NCBI GenBank assembly: GCA_030267565.1
Contig: BRXU01000006.1
Span: 1,786,001 to 1,850,000, forward strand
DNA: 64,000 nucleotides
Direction of reading: 5' to 3'
DNA from: Pleodorina starrii
Taxonomy: Eukaryota > Chlorophyta > Chlorophyceae > Chlamydomonadales > Volvocaceae
Below are positions 13,650-22,624 of this stretch, one piece after another; the stretch's first letter is position 1, and each line of letters opens with the position of its first letter. Made by a program: the position numbers and the translations under genes. The notes under the pieces were generated by a model. The model was not told where the DNA came from and did not search any database. It saw only the letters and a program-made list of their open reading frames with translations.

Positions 13650-13712
13650 GGGCTAGGGCATGGTGCCATTGCTTACACACTGCGGTCCAGGTTCAATACC
13701 TGGCTAGGCCCA
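13650..13712 (+). other. tRNA-like segment with a Pol III box B match in the LTR
   Basis: CCAGG-TTCAATA-CCTGG (13687-13703) is a perfect 5-bp stem with a 7-nt loop, exactly a tRNA T-arm, and GGTTCAATACC fits the box B pattern. GGGCTAG upstream and CTAGGCCCA downstream could form a weak acceptor-like stem. The whole is only 63 nt and the anticodon arm is poor, so it is not a functional tRNA call. The second copy is at 21608-21670 in the 3' LTR. Confidence 0.35.
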
Positions 13713-13742
13713 TACTCACGTTACACGTTCACTCGCTTAAGG

Positions 13743-13749
13743 TATAAAG
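13743..13749 (+). promoter_or_regulatory. TATA box in the 5' LTR
   Basis: TATAAAG, 66 bp before the LTR end, would start transcription near 13775 and leave a short R-U5. It is repeated in the 3' LTR at 21701-21707. Confidence 0.55.
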
Positions 13750-13810
13750 ATCCACGCTTCCGCACAGGTCTGCCACTCGGCAGACTAAGATAGAATCTCA
13801 TTCATTACAG

Positions 13811-13821
13811 TGGTATCCTCG
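13811..13821 (+). promoter_or_regulatory. Candidate primer binding site
   Basis: TGGTATCCTCG begins one base after the 5' LTR, the standard PBS position. TGG pairs with the tRNA CCA end. The first seven bases match the usual initiator-Met PBS, but the following bases do not, so the priming tRNA is uncertain. Confidence 0.5.
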
Positions 13822-13840
13822 TATCCAGGTTACCTTTGCG

Positions 13841-16159
13841 ATGTCTTATGCTTCTCACTCCAAGGAGACGGGCGAGCTCGCGGCCGCGCCGCGCGCCGCC
13901 GCCGATGAGTCGGCTGAGGTCGCCGACCTCAACCCCGCTCCGGTGAGGCCCATCAAAAAGAAGAAGGGCAAGAAGCAGATCAAAAAGCAAACCATTGGTT
14001 CGCTTTACGCTAAGACCCGAGCGAGGGTCAAGTCCAGTCGCGTGATCGCCGACGATCACAAGCATAGTCCCGCTAGGCGGGCCAAAGCCGTTCCTAAGAA
14101 ACATATTCGCTTCTCTGATGATGGCAATATTCTTTCGGACGACCCACAGGAGGCCTCAGAGTTGGCCAACGCTGTTAAGGAGCTCGGCCTGGCCGATAAC
14201 CAGGCCGCTGAGGGTCAGGAGACCCACACCGTCGCTGAGCTCATGGCGATGGTGAAGAAGCTCCTCGTGCAGCAGGACAACAATGCCAGGGAGATCAAGA
14301 AGCTGAAGGAGAAGCGGCGCAAGGACGCCGAAGCCCGCCAGCGCTGCAAGCGCAAGGCGGACAAGTCGGCTCCAACTACCTCGGCATCAGCCTCGTCCAT
14401 CGTGTCGGACTCCGCTGAGACCGCCAGCAGCTCGTCCTCGTCGCAGGACGGCAAGGCCAAGCGCTCCCAGAAGGAGCGGCGCAAGGCTTCGAAGCTGGCC
14501 AAGCGGGCGCAGCGGCAGGCGGAGCGCGAGTTCGACGCGCTGCTGAAGGACCAGCAGGCATGGAACGCGGGGCCGGGCCAGGAGGAGGCTCGCCGCCGGG
14601 CGGCGAGCCCAGCTCGCCGCCAGGGCGGGAGCGACCGCGGGGAGCAGCTTCCCGACGGACAGCAGCCGGCCGGCAACAACGTGCAGCAGCCGCCCCAGAA
14701 CGCAGCGCCCAGCAACGGCGCCGCGGCTCAGGCGGGCGGCGTGCAGCAGCAGGCGGCTGCGGGCTCCCCCGGGGAGGGCTCCGCGCCCGAGCAGCCGCGG
14801 TACCCCACCACCCGCGGCCTGTACGCCGCCCAGATCAGGGAGATCCGTCCCCTCGCCGTCCGCGACATTTGGCGGATGGCCGACCTGCTGTACGACACGA
14901 CGTTCAGCGACGCGTTCAGGTTGATCTGGGAATCGGTGGTGGAGGGACTCCGGCAGTCCGGCATCCACGGCAAGCCGGACGACGAGTTCGTTACCTGGGC
15001 ACGCAAGGAGACGTTCCGGGCCCTGGACAACCGGAAGCAGGCGCACCAGAGCGCACAGAGCGGCCCAGGGCCCAGCAACGGCGCTCCGCGGCCGGCCGTC
15101 TCTTACCTGCAGGCGGCCGCGGCGGCGAACCCGGACATGCCGCCGGCGGTGTTCTTCGAGCCCAGGTTGCAGCAGCAGCCACTGGAGCAGCAGCCGGCCG
15201 CGGGCCACGCCGCAGCTCCGGCGGCGCAGCTGCCGTTGCCGCCCAACTACGCCCAGGTGGCGGGGCGCGCCCAGGCTTCCGGCAACATGAACGGCACCCA
15301 CAGTGAGGTGGGCTCGGGTCGAAAATTGCCTGTCCCTGTTAAGTTCCACGGGAAAACCGACACGCACATTTCGTGCACACAGACATGGTTTGATTCCCTT
15401 GTTCAATACATGGAAACTAGCGGGCTGGCACCGACTCAGCACTTCGTTTTCTGGTTGACGGGAAAAGCGCAGGAGTGGGGCCAGGCATTACTAAAGTCGT
15501 ACACCGACAAAAATGAGGTCCTCACTTTGCCTGCATTGGGAGCTGCATTCCTTTTGCAATATGGGGATGTGCGCCGTCATACCGAGCAAGAAGTGCGCGA
15601 CCGTTTGTTTGCCGGGGAGCATAACATGAAATCTAGCGAACGCGTGCAAGAGTACACGCAGCGTTTCCGCGATATTATTCGAGATGCGCGTAGCATGACG
15701 CAAGTAGAAATGGTCACTTGGTACGTGCACGGCCTTCCTCCGTCGATGCGCAAATGGTGCGCTACCGACGCAGCCGGTCGCGACTGGAAACGCCTGGATG
15801 ACTTAATTGAGTTCGCCCTGGGACAGGAAATCCGGATGCGAGTTGCTAACTTGAAATCCGCGAACTTAAATTTTGTTTCCACCCCCCGTAACAAACTGTC
15901 CAAAAAACAGGACCGCCAGCAAAAGCGGCCGCCAATTAACTGCCGCGACTGTGGGCTCTTGAGAGATGACATCAAGGCCCATAAGGCGAGCGGCGAGTGC
16001 GACCGCGTTCTTCAAATCGCGGGCAAGCCGCCGCGGTTTAACCACAACGAGCGGAAGGGAGGCCGCGGCGGCGGCCGGTTCGGCAACGGGGGCGGGCGCG
16101 GTGGTGGCCGGGGAGGCCGAGGCCAGGGTCGGCAGGACCCATCCCAGATGCAGGGGTGA
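13841..16159 (+). CDS. gag: Gag polyprotein of the gypsy element
   Basis: 772 residues, ATG 31 bp after the LTR. Residues 1-130 are Lys/Arg-rich with a KKKKGKKQIKKQ basic cluster, and 130-470 are low-complexity (Ala, Gln, Ser, charged, then Gln/Ala/Pro). About residues 498-680 match the retrotransposon gag capsid fold (KFHGKTD, WF..L..YM, W......F...YGD, Y...F). A zinc-binding pattern C-x2-C-x9-H-x5-C lies at 701-720, not the classical CCHC knuckle spacing, followed by an RGG-type Gly/Arg tail (about 740-766). The protein would form the virus-like particle and bind RNA. It ends at a single TGA, after which the same frame stays open into pol. Confidence 0.9.
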   Translation: MSYASHSKETGELAAAPRAAADESAEVADLNPAPVRPIKKKKGKKQIKKQTIGSLYAKTRARVKSSRVIADDHKHSPARRAKAVPKKHIRFSDDGNILSDDPQEASELANAVKELGLADNQAAEGQETHTVAELMAMVKKLLVQQDNNAREIKKLKEKRRKDAEARQRCKRKADKSAPTTSASASSIVSDSAETASSSSSSQDGKAKRSQKERRKASKLAKRAQRQAEREFDALLKDQQAWNAGPGQEEARRRAASPARRQGGSDRGEQLPDGQQPAGNNVQQPPQNAAPSNGAAAQAGGVQQQAAAGSPGEGSAPEQPRYPTTRGLYAAQIREIRPLAVRDIWRMADLLYDTTFSDAFRLIWESVVEGLRQSGIHGKPDDEFVTWARKETFRALDNRKQAHQSAQSGPGPSNGAPRPAVSYLQAAAAANPDMPPAVFFEPRLQQQPLEQQPAAGHAAAPAAQLPLPPNYAQVAGRAQASGNMNGTHSEVGSGRKLPVPVKFHGKTDTHISCTQTWFDSLVQYMETSGLAPTQHFVFWLTGKAQEWGQALLKSYTDKNEVLTLPALGAAFLLQYGDVRRHTEQEVRDRLFAGEHNMKSSERVQEYTQRFRDIIRDARSMTQVEMVTWYVHGLPPSMRKWCATDAAGRDWKRLDDLIEFALGQEIRMRVANLKSANLNFVSTPRNKLSKKQDRQQKRPPINCRDCGLLRDDIKAHKASGECDRVLQIAGKPPRFNHNERKGGRGGGRFGNGGGRGGGRGGRGQGRQDPSQMQG

Positions 16160-18079
16160 GGGTCCGGCAAGCGTGAAGGGAGAGCGGCGGGTTCAGACGA
16201 ACCTAAGCTTGCGGCGGTGTTGGCGCGTGAAACCTCTGAGGATGGGGTGCCACAGACCGTGCAAGCTGTAGCCGACACGAGTGATTTGCTTCCGCCACCG
16301 CCGCAAGGCGAATTTTCGGATCGTATGTTTTCGTTGGATGAATTTCGACGGATTGAGGGTGAACTGGAGAAGAAGTTCACATACGATGCCGCGGCGAACA
16401 ATGACGGCAGCAATAGCTTGTGTAACCGCTTTGCCTGTCCTGAACGTTCCTTCTTCGACCAAGATGTCTCGGGGGAAATCGTTTGGGCTCACCCTCCCTA
16501 TACTCAAATCCGGGAATGGCAGCAGCATTACACCAAGTGCAAAGCAAAAGCACCGAGCAGTACGGCAGCGATGTTTGTCGCGCCTCAATGGCCGCATGTT
16601 GAGCAATTTTTTCGAGCAGCGGGATATAGGCTTTATAAAACCTACGCTCCGGGCTCAAAGTTGCTTTCGGTTCCTGACGCAGAGGAAGTGCGAAAGGAAT
16701 TGCCAGAAAGCTTATGGCCGATTCAACTCTGGTGGGATCCACCAACCGAATCAGCGAAGCTCAACGTACTGCGACCAGGAAGCTCTTACACAATGACTTT
16801 CGACGGATACGCGGAAGCAAAACCCGTAAATATTCTCGTCGACAGCGGTGCTTGTTGCAACGGGTTAGCGCACGGCTTCGTCGATCAAACGACCGTTAAA
16901 CAGCTAGTCCTCAGGGTTCGTTCGTCACGCATATCCTCCGTACGGGTTGCGTCAGGCGAAACGACCAGACTTCTCGGAGAAGTCAGACTGCGCTTGCGAA
17001 TTGGAAAACACACGGAGCGGATTACTCTGCTCGTGCTGAAAGAGGGCGTCCCAGGGGTGCAAATTATTCTGAGCACAGACTGGCTCAAGCTTAGGCAAGC
17101 CAAGCTCGACTACAGCAAGGACACCCTCACAATTTCGCACAACGGCGCAAACCTCACCCTCACCCCGCAGTATGCCCAGCACGGGGCGGAAGGCTCCGAC
17201 TTTGGAGACCCGTGGCTTAATGTGGCATTACCTCAGCTGTCAGAATCAGCTACCAACATACTCTCGGCAAAACAAGCAGCCAAGAGTATTGCACGAGGAG
17301 CGCGCAGTTATCTCATGATAGTGCGCAAGGAGCCGACGTCCAACGGCGATGCTACGCTCGCCGCAGCAGTCCAGAGCACACCGGGCAGTGCTCCCGACGA
17401 CCTGGCACCGGACCAGGATATACAGGCGCTAATTGATGAATACAAGGACGTTTTTGAAGAGCTCCAAGGACTGCCGCCAGACCGCGGTATTGGTCACACA
17501 ATTCCTCTCGTGCCGAACGCGGAACCGCCAGCCAAGCGTATGTACAGGCTTTCACCAAATGAAATGCAAGAGGTACGAAAACAGGTCACAGATCTTCTGG
17601 CGAAAGGTTTCATTGAGCCCTCCAATTCTCCCTTTGGGGCGCCAATCCTTTTCGTCCAGAAACCAAACGGCGAGCTCCGTTTGTGCCTTGACTTCCGGGC
17701 GTTAAATAAGCTCACGGTGAAACGGCGGTATCCCATGCCTAACATCACTGAAATTTTCGATACGCTACAAGGTGCGCGAGTGTTTTCCTCGCTTGACCTC
17801 CAGCAAGGCTATTATCAGATCCGAATTACTGATAAAGACGTCGAGAAGACTGGCTTTATCGCTCCGGGAATGGGTCAGTACCAATTCAGGGTGCTTTGCT
17901 TTGGACTGACCAACGCGCCTGCAACATTTCAGTCAGTGATGAATGGCATATTTGCTAAGCATATCGGCAAATTTGTGCTGGTATACTTAGACGACATTCT
18001 GGTGTTCAGCAAAACACCAGAAGAGCATGTACGGCACCTTCGTACCGTGCTTCAACTGCTCAGAGAGCACCAGTTCAAG
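16160..18079 (+). pseudogene. pol: Pol polyprotein, 5' part (protease and most of reverse transcriptase), interrupted
   Basis: This continues the gag frame directly after the TGA at 16157-16159, with no other stop. The first in-frame ATG is 165 bp downstream, so translation probably relies on readthrough rather than a fresh start. The aspartic protease motif LVDSGA has its Asp codon at 16841. The RT region starts near 17520 and includes LCLDFRALN, SLDLQQGYYQI and YLDD at 17984-17995. The frame is broken at 18079, where a retroposed insert lies between LLREHQFK and AKLSKCEF; it then runs by chance into the insert's own ORF up to 18811. Confidence 0.88.
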
Positions 18080-18987
18080 TGGGAGGAGACGAGCTGGGAG
18101 CCTGGGAAGGACGTTTACAAGAAGCTGGCCCAGAATATGCCGACGGATGTCCTCATTTGTGAGCTTTTCTCACGGCTCAGCGAGACTGACGCCGCCTTGT
18201 CCTCTTGCGTGGATGACCAAGCGGAACTGGCCGGCCGTGTGGAGGCACTGCAGTCAACATCAAGTGACACCACCAACCGTGTTCAAGCTTTGGAGATGCT
18301 TTCTGAGGCGTTTCAGGCGGATCACAGGGCCATGAAGGAGGCCGTTTTACAGCGCCGGATGTCGTGCAGCGAGGCCTCGACGTCGGACTCGCCGTCAAGC
18401 GCCCCCAAGGGTGATGCGGATTTGGGCGAGCTGGTGCTCAAGAACCTTACCAAGGCACAGCTGCAAAAGTTGCAGGGAGGCGTGTGGAGTGACGTTCTTG
18501 GGCCGGGTTCGGGGGAGTTTGGCGCTAGGTATCTTCGTTGCTGGCAATCGAGCAGCGGTAGGTGGAGTGCGGTGGTTGGGGTGGACCCCCACAAGCGGAT
18601 CGCGTTTACCAAGTTGCTGAGCAAAGCACGGCAGGAGGGTTGGACGAGCGTGGTTGTCACACCGTATCTGTCCACGGAGGTGATGGAGCTCAGGAGGCAG
18701 CGGACGGAGGTGTTTCGGTCCCTGATTAACAGCCGGTTCTCCCCTAAATGGTCGGGGCAGGCGGACATCAGGTACTCAAGCGAGGGCAAGAGCGTGTTGT
18801 ACGACTTCTGACTCTTCTGCTTGGCGTCGACTTTTGGTTCTCTGAACGAACAGTTCTTTATTCAACTCAGTTCAGGGCTTACGTTTTTCTTTTCTTTCTG
18901 TGTCTTTGTGTTTCGAGTTCAAGTGGTCCATGAGCCTCCTGGCTCGTCTGGGCCTTACGAGCTGAAAGCTTGTAACAACATCAACAT
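18080..18987 (+). mobile_element. Nested retroposed insert (LINE ORF1-like, non-autonomous)
   Basis: A 908-bp insert is flanked by the 12-bp direct repeat CACCAGTTCAAG (18068-18079 and 18988-18999). Removing insert plus one repeat restores an uninterrupted pol frame. It ends TGTAACAACATCAACAT: a TGTAA polyadenylation motif near the 3' end and a short A-rich triplet tail, as expected for target-primed retroposition. It encodes one ORF and no RT or endonuclease, so it is either a 5'-truncated LINE segment or an ORF1-only non-autonomous element. Confidence 0.82.
18137..18811 (+). CDS. ORF1-like protein of the nested insert
   Basis: 224 residues from an ATG 57 bp into the insert. Residues 12-75 have heptad-like hydrophobic spacing (AELAGRVEALQ, RVQALEMLSEAF), suggesting a coiled coil. 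A Ser-rich linker follows. The C-terminal ~110 residues (WSDVLGPGSGEFGARYLRCW, PYLSTEVMELRRQRTEV, FSPKWSGQADIRY) resemble the RRM/C-terminal nucleic-acid-binding part of LINE ORF1 proteins and of related ORF1-derived proteins in algal elements. The likely role is RNA binding and chaperoning in retrotransposition. Family assignment is by pattern only. Confidence 0.5.
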   Translation: MPTDVLICELFSRLSETDAALSSCVDDQAELAGRVEALQSTSSDTTNRVQALEMLSEAFQADHRAMKEAVLQRRMSCSEASTSDSPSSAPKGDADLGELVLKNLTKAQLQKLQGGVWSDVLGPGSGEFGARYLRCWQSSSGRWSAVVGVDPHKRIAFTKLLSKARQEGWTSVVVTPYLSTEVMELRRQRTEVFRSLINSRFSPKWSGQADIRYSSEGKSVLYDF

Positions 18988-18999
18988 CACCAGTTCAAG

Positions 19000-21318
19000 G
19001 CAAAGCTGTCCAAATGTGAATTCAACAAGCCACAGTTGAAATTCCTAGGCCACATTGTGAGCCGCGAAGGTCTGAAAGTCGACGATTCTAAAATCGCAAC
19101 AGTACAGAATTGGCCTGTTCCCAAAGATGTTCGCAAATTACGCGAATTCCTAGGCCTTGCCAACTATTTCAGACGCTTCATACAGGGGTATTCGGGGCTG
19201 GCATCGCCCTTGACAGCTTTAACCAGTGTGAAAGTGCCCTTCATCTGGTCGCCCAAATGCCAAGCTGCATTTGATGGCATTAAATTCGCCTTGAGCAACG
19301 CACCTGTCCTCGCCCTACCACAGCTCAACAAACCTTTCGAGGTCTGGTCCGACGCGTCGGTTAACGGAACGGGCGCCGTACTTATGCAGAACGGCCACCC
19401 CGTAGCCTACACTAGTAAGAAATTTACTAGTGCAGAATACAACTACACGACCACGGATCAGGAATGCCTTGGAGTAATTCACGCACTCCAAGAGTGGCGC
19501 TGTTACCTAGAGGGAAGTGAATTTCTTCTGTTGACCGATCACAACCCCCTGGTGTATCTGCATGAGCAGCGCGGAGCTGGCTTGCTGTCGCGGAGACAAG
19601 CAAAGTGGATGGAGTACTTACAGCGCTTCAGTGGCATGAAGTGGGAGTACCGTCCGGGTCGAACAAACGTGGCAGACCCACTAAGCAGGGTACATGAGGC
19701 AGTGCTATCGGTGCTTGCCACTGCGCTTACGGGTAGCGACATTGGCAGACTCATTCGTGAGGGATATGCTGGAGATACCTGGTTTAAGAAACCGAAGGCA
19801 GCACGGTTGCAGTTAAAACGAAAGGACGGGTTCTGGTACCACGGTAACCAGATAGTCGTACCCAACGTCCCACAGCTGCGCACGCAAATCCTGAGGGAGT
19901 ACCATGACACTCCGTTCAGTGGGCATCCCGGTGCACACCGCACCCAAGACGCGATCGCAAAACGGTTCTGGTGGCCTGGCCTCCACACAGACGTGCAACA
20001 GTACGTTGCTTCGTGCCCAAAGTGCCAGCGCAACAAACCCCTTCAGAAGCCGGGGGGTCTACTGCAACCTCTCCCGATCCCGCAGGGAGTGTGGGAAAGC
20101 GTATCAATGGATCTGATTACACAGCTGCCAACCACGCAAGATGGGCACGACGCGATTGTAGTGTTTGTGGACCGGCTCAGCAAGATGACCCACTTTGCTG
20201 CCACACACACATCCGTCACAGCAGAAGACTTGGCGCACCTGTTCGTGTCAACTGTCTTCAAGCAACACGGTTTACCCAAAAACATTGTTTCGGACCGTGA
20301 TCCTCGGTTTACGAGCAAGTTTTGGACAGAAGTAACACGCCTACTTGGTACTCAACTTTACATGAGCACGGCGTTTCATCCACAAACCGATGGCCAGACG
20401 GAACGGATGAACCGTCTCCTCGAGGAGACGCTACGGCACTACATTTCCCCGTTGCAAGACGACTGGGACAAATATCTACCGCTTGTTGAGTTTGCCATAA
20501 ACAGCTCCAAGCAGGTATCGATAGGCACAACTCCGTTCATGCTGAATGGTGGACGACAGCCACGCACCCCGGCTGATCTCCAATTGCCTACCAAAGTGCC
20601 GGCTGCCGCTTCTTTTGAGTCCAACTTCCGCGAACGACTCGCGAAGGCAAAGGCGTGCCTGCAAGCTGCGCAGGAACGACAAAAGACGTTCGCTGACCGC
20701 CGCCGGAAGGTGGTCGCGTTCGCCGAGGGTCAAGAAGTGTTGCTCCACACCAAGAACATTACGTTCAAAACCCCTGGAACGCGCAAGCTCATGCCGCGCT
20801 ACATCGGGCCGTTTCGCATTCTGAAAATGGTTACCCCGGTAGCAGCGAAGCTAGACTTGCCTCCTGAGATGCGCGTACACCCAGTGTTTCACGTTTCGCT
20901 TTTGCGACACTACAAGTCGGACGGCAGAACACCCCCACCGCCAGCCTTCAATCTAGGCGGCGAAGACTATTGGGCGGTTGAGGCCATTGTGGATCACAAA
21001 GACGTTCCTATCGGTCGCGGCAAGCACCGGCGGGAATACTTTGTCAAATGGCACGGCTTTCCAGCTACGGATAACAGCTGGGAGCCTGAAGCGAATCTTC
21101 GCGAGTCCGCACCCGTGGAACACGAGCTGGAGGCATATGAAACAAAACTCCCAGAGGCGCAGCGCAAGGGAACGCGCCATGCGACCCTCTTGGACGAGTA
21201 CAAAAGCTGCAGGAATGCACCTGCCCAGCCCCAACCCCAAACCCAAAAGCGGCACATTCCCGAACAAGAACAGCCGAACCAACCGCTTCGACGGTCCAAA
21301 CGGCTGAAGAGAAGATAA
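19000..21318 (+). pseudogene. pol: Pol polyprotein, 3' part (RT end, RNase H, integrase, chromodomain)
   Basis: The frame resumes at AKLSKCEFNKPQLKFLGHI and is undamaged to its stop. RNase H: VWSDASVNGTGAVL (Asp codon 19351) and LLTDHNPL. Integrase: an H-H-C-C finger (HPGAHRT to CPKCQRNK, about 19920-20035), then the catalytic triad Asp 20110, Asp 20293 and Glu 20401, and a GPY/F-like module (PRYIGPFRILK). Chromodomain about 20965-21105: WAVEAIVDHK, YFVKWHGF, NSWEP, retaining aromatic residues at cage positions; this would direct integration by binding modified histone tails. A basic tail (RRSKRLKRR) ends the protein. It is separated from the 5' part only by the nested insert and lies in the same original frame. 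Confidence 0.9.
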
Positions 21319-21352
21319 ATCCGTACTACGGAGCTCTCGGGACGCTCGCTTC

Positions 21353-21365
21353 AGAGGGGGGGGAA
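21353..21365 (+). promoter_or_regulatory. Polypurine tract
   Basis: AGAGGGGGGGGAA immediately precedes the 3' LTR, the expected plus-strand priming site. Confidence 0.85.
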
Positions 21366-21767
21366 TGTAAGACGGGGATTCCGGACTTAGCGCGACGCGC
21401 GGGTCCGACCCGTTGGTCACGTAACAACGTGAACCTTCAAAGTAACAGAATCAGACATATTAATAATAAATATTAATACAGTCCAAAGACTAGTGTGGTG
21501 TGTCACTAGTTGGAGGAGTTCTCAGAGAGAACACAGAAGATACTTGATCTGTCGTATCACGATACGGCACGCGGCTTGGCGAGGGCCGTGAAGTAGAAAA
21601 GCTCGTCGGGCTAGGGCATGGTGCCATTGCTTACACACTGCGGTCCAGGTTCAATACCTGGCTAGGCCCATACTCACGTTACACGTTCACTCGCTTAAGG
21701 TATAAAGATCCACGCTTCCGCACAGGTCTGCCACTCGGCAGACTAAGATAGAATCTCATTCATTACA
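21366..21767 (+). repeat. Right (3') LTR
   Basis: 402 bp, identical to the 5' LTR except for C at 21565. It is followed by TCATT, the target duplication. Confidence 0.96.
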
Positions 21768-22005
21768 TCATTGGCGGGCGAACATGTATGGGCTGGAAAA
21801 TGCGCAGTCGCATGCGTGCGATCTGATAGTCGGGCGGGCGGTTATTAGTTGGGCGGGTGCGGGCGGCAGCTGCATCGGCACATGACTGAAGCAGTCTGGA
21901 AGCGGCAGCGGAATGGCTCACGGATCGGAAGTCCGATGGACCACCACTCATCATCAGCAGCCGCAAGCTCGCCTTCGTTCGTACACGCACAAGTGGTGCA
22001 TACCC

Positions 22006-22012
22006 TTTAAAT
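22006..22012 (+). promoter_or_regulatory. Candidate TATA-like box of the peptide gene (model unit)
   Basis: TTTAAAT lies about 250 bp before the proposed leader intron. With initiation 25-35 bp downstream, the next ATG-free stretch (about 22034-22265) would form leader exon 1. The box is present in every unit with this region (for example 56668-56674). This is positional inference; no transcript evidence is available. Confidence 0.35.
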
Positions 22013-22265
22013 GCGCACACTTATGAGTGGCATGTACACGCAGTTACGTGAACCAAACTAACAGTGTTCAGGTGATCAAGGACACCCGTGTCGCACCATC
22101 GCCACCGGACGCGCGGGAGCGCGTTCTTCTGCTGCTTGCGTGGGACACCTACCTTGCGGTTGCAGCTGCATTTTCCTGGACTTCAAAGTGCAGCGGGCTT
22201 GTTCCAACCAACCAACGCTATCTATTGGACGCCTAGCCGAGCTGCCGGAGTCAAGGACGACGCCG

Positions 22266-22582
22266 GTAAGCTGCTGGAGTGCCGTTTACATATGCGTACG
22301 TACGTATATAGATATGTATACCAAGCGTACAGCTGGATGGCGAACACAAGCAAGAGGTTGAGAGATGCGTTACGCACATACAAAGGCCGCCCTGCTGCCG
22401 CCACGCATCCATGTGCGTGCAATTGATTTTCCGGCAGCCGCATGTACTCAGTGGACCCCGTCGTCGCGCGCTCGTTACATTTGAGAAGCAAGGTCGAGTG
22501 CGTGATAGATGCAAGACAGATTCAGTTAGTTGCTTGTGGTCCATGCATTATTCCCACCCGCCGGCTCGCATTTTGCCTGCAG
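22266..22582 (+). other. Predicted 5'-leader intron of the peptide gene (model unit)
   Basis: The donor is CCG|GTAAGC and the acceptor TTTTGCCTGCAG|ATC, giving 317 bp (313 bp in units lacking the GCAA indel, such as 10890-11202 and 56928-57240). About eight ATGs lie inside it, while the proposed flanking leader (22034-22265 and 22583-22624) has none. After splicing, the first ATG of the message would be the peptide start. The donor and acceptor are kept in all copies that contain the region. Confidence 0.5.
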
Positions 22583-22624
22583 ATCAAGTCACCACAAGAA
22601 AGTTACGGGCCGGCCAAACGCAAA

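Larger units (their letters stand above)
13408..13809 (+). repeat. Left (5') LTR
   Basis: 402 bp, TG...CA ends with the 5-bp inverted termini TGTAA/TTACA. It includes an AT-rich tract (ATTAATAATAAATATTAATA near 13500), a tRNA-like segment at 13650-13712 and a TATA box near the 3' end. Confidence 0.96.
13408..21767 (+). mobile_element. Ty3/gypsy chromovirus-type LTR retrotransposon, with nested insertion
   Basis: Two 402-bp LTRs (TGTAA...TTACA) flank gag and pol in the order protease, RT, RNase H, integrase, chromodomain. TCATT is duplicated at 13403-13407 and 21768-21772 and restores the unit sequence CACATCATTGGCGGG when the element is removed. The LTRs differ at one base (13607 T, 21565 C), so insertion is recent. 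The element is 8360 bp including a 920-bp nested insertion (with its target duplication) that breaks pol. This copy is not autonomous as it stands. Confidence 0.96.
10435..21810 (+). repeat. Array unit 5, mosaic, split by the gypsy element
   Basis: Removing the gypsy element and one 5-bp target copy leaves 3011 bp. The unit starts with left-subtype marks (GAAGCAGGCTGG, ACACAAGAGG), switches to central-subtype marks by about 11150 (TTGCTTGTGG, CTTTCGTGCG), returns to left-type (ATAAATTACAC; CCTAACGGTTAGG at 12799), then central-type again (CGACCGTCCG). It carries the first intact peptide copy and marks the transition between array subfamilies. Confidence 0.88.

Noticed and set aside
14387..15442. 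A 351-codon minus-strand frame opposite gag
   Set aside because: It is an antisense shadow of the GC-rich low-complexity gag region.
16217..18811. An 864-codon protein joining protease/RT to the insert's ORF
   Set aside because: The join to the ORF1-like sequence is accidental: a 12-bp target duplication shows a retroposed insert, and the codon at 16217 is GTG inside an already open frame, so this is not a natural gene unit.
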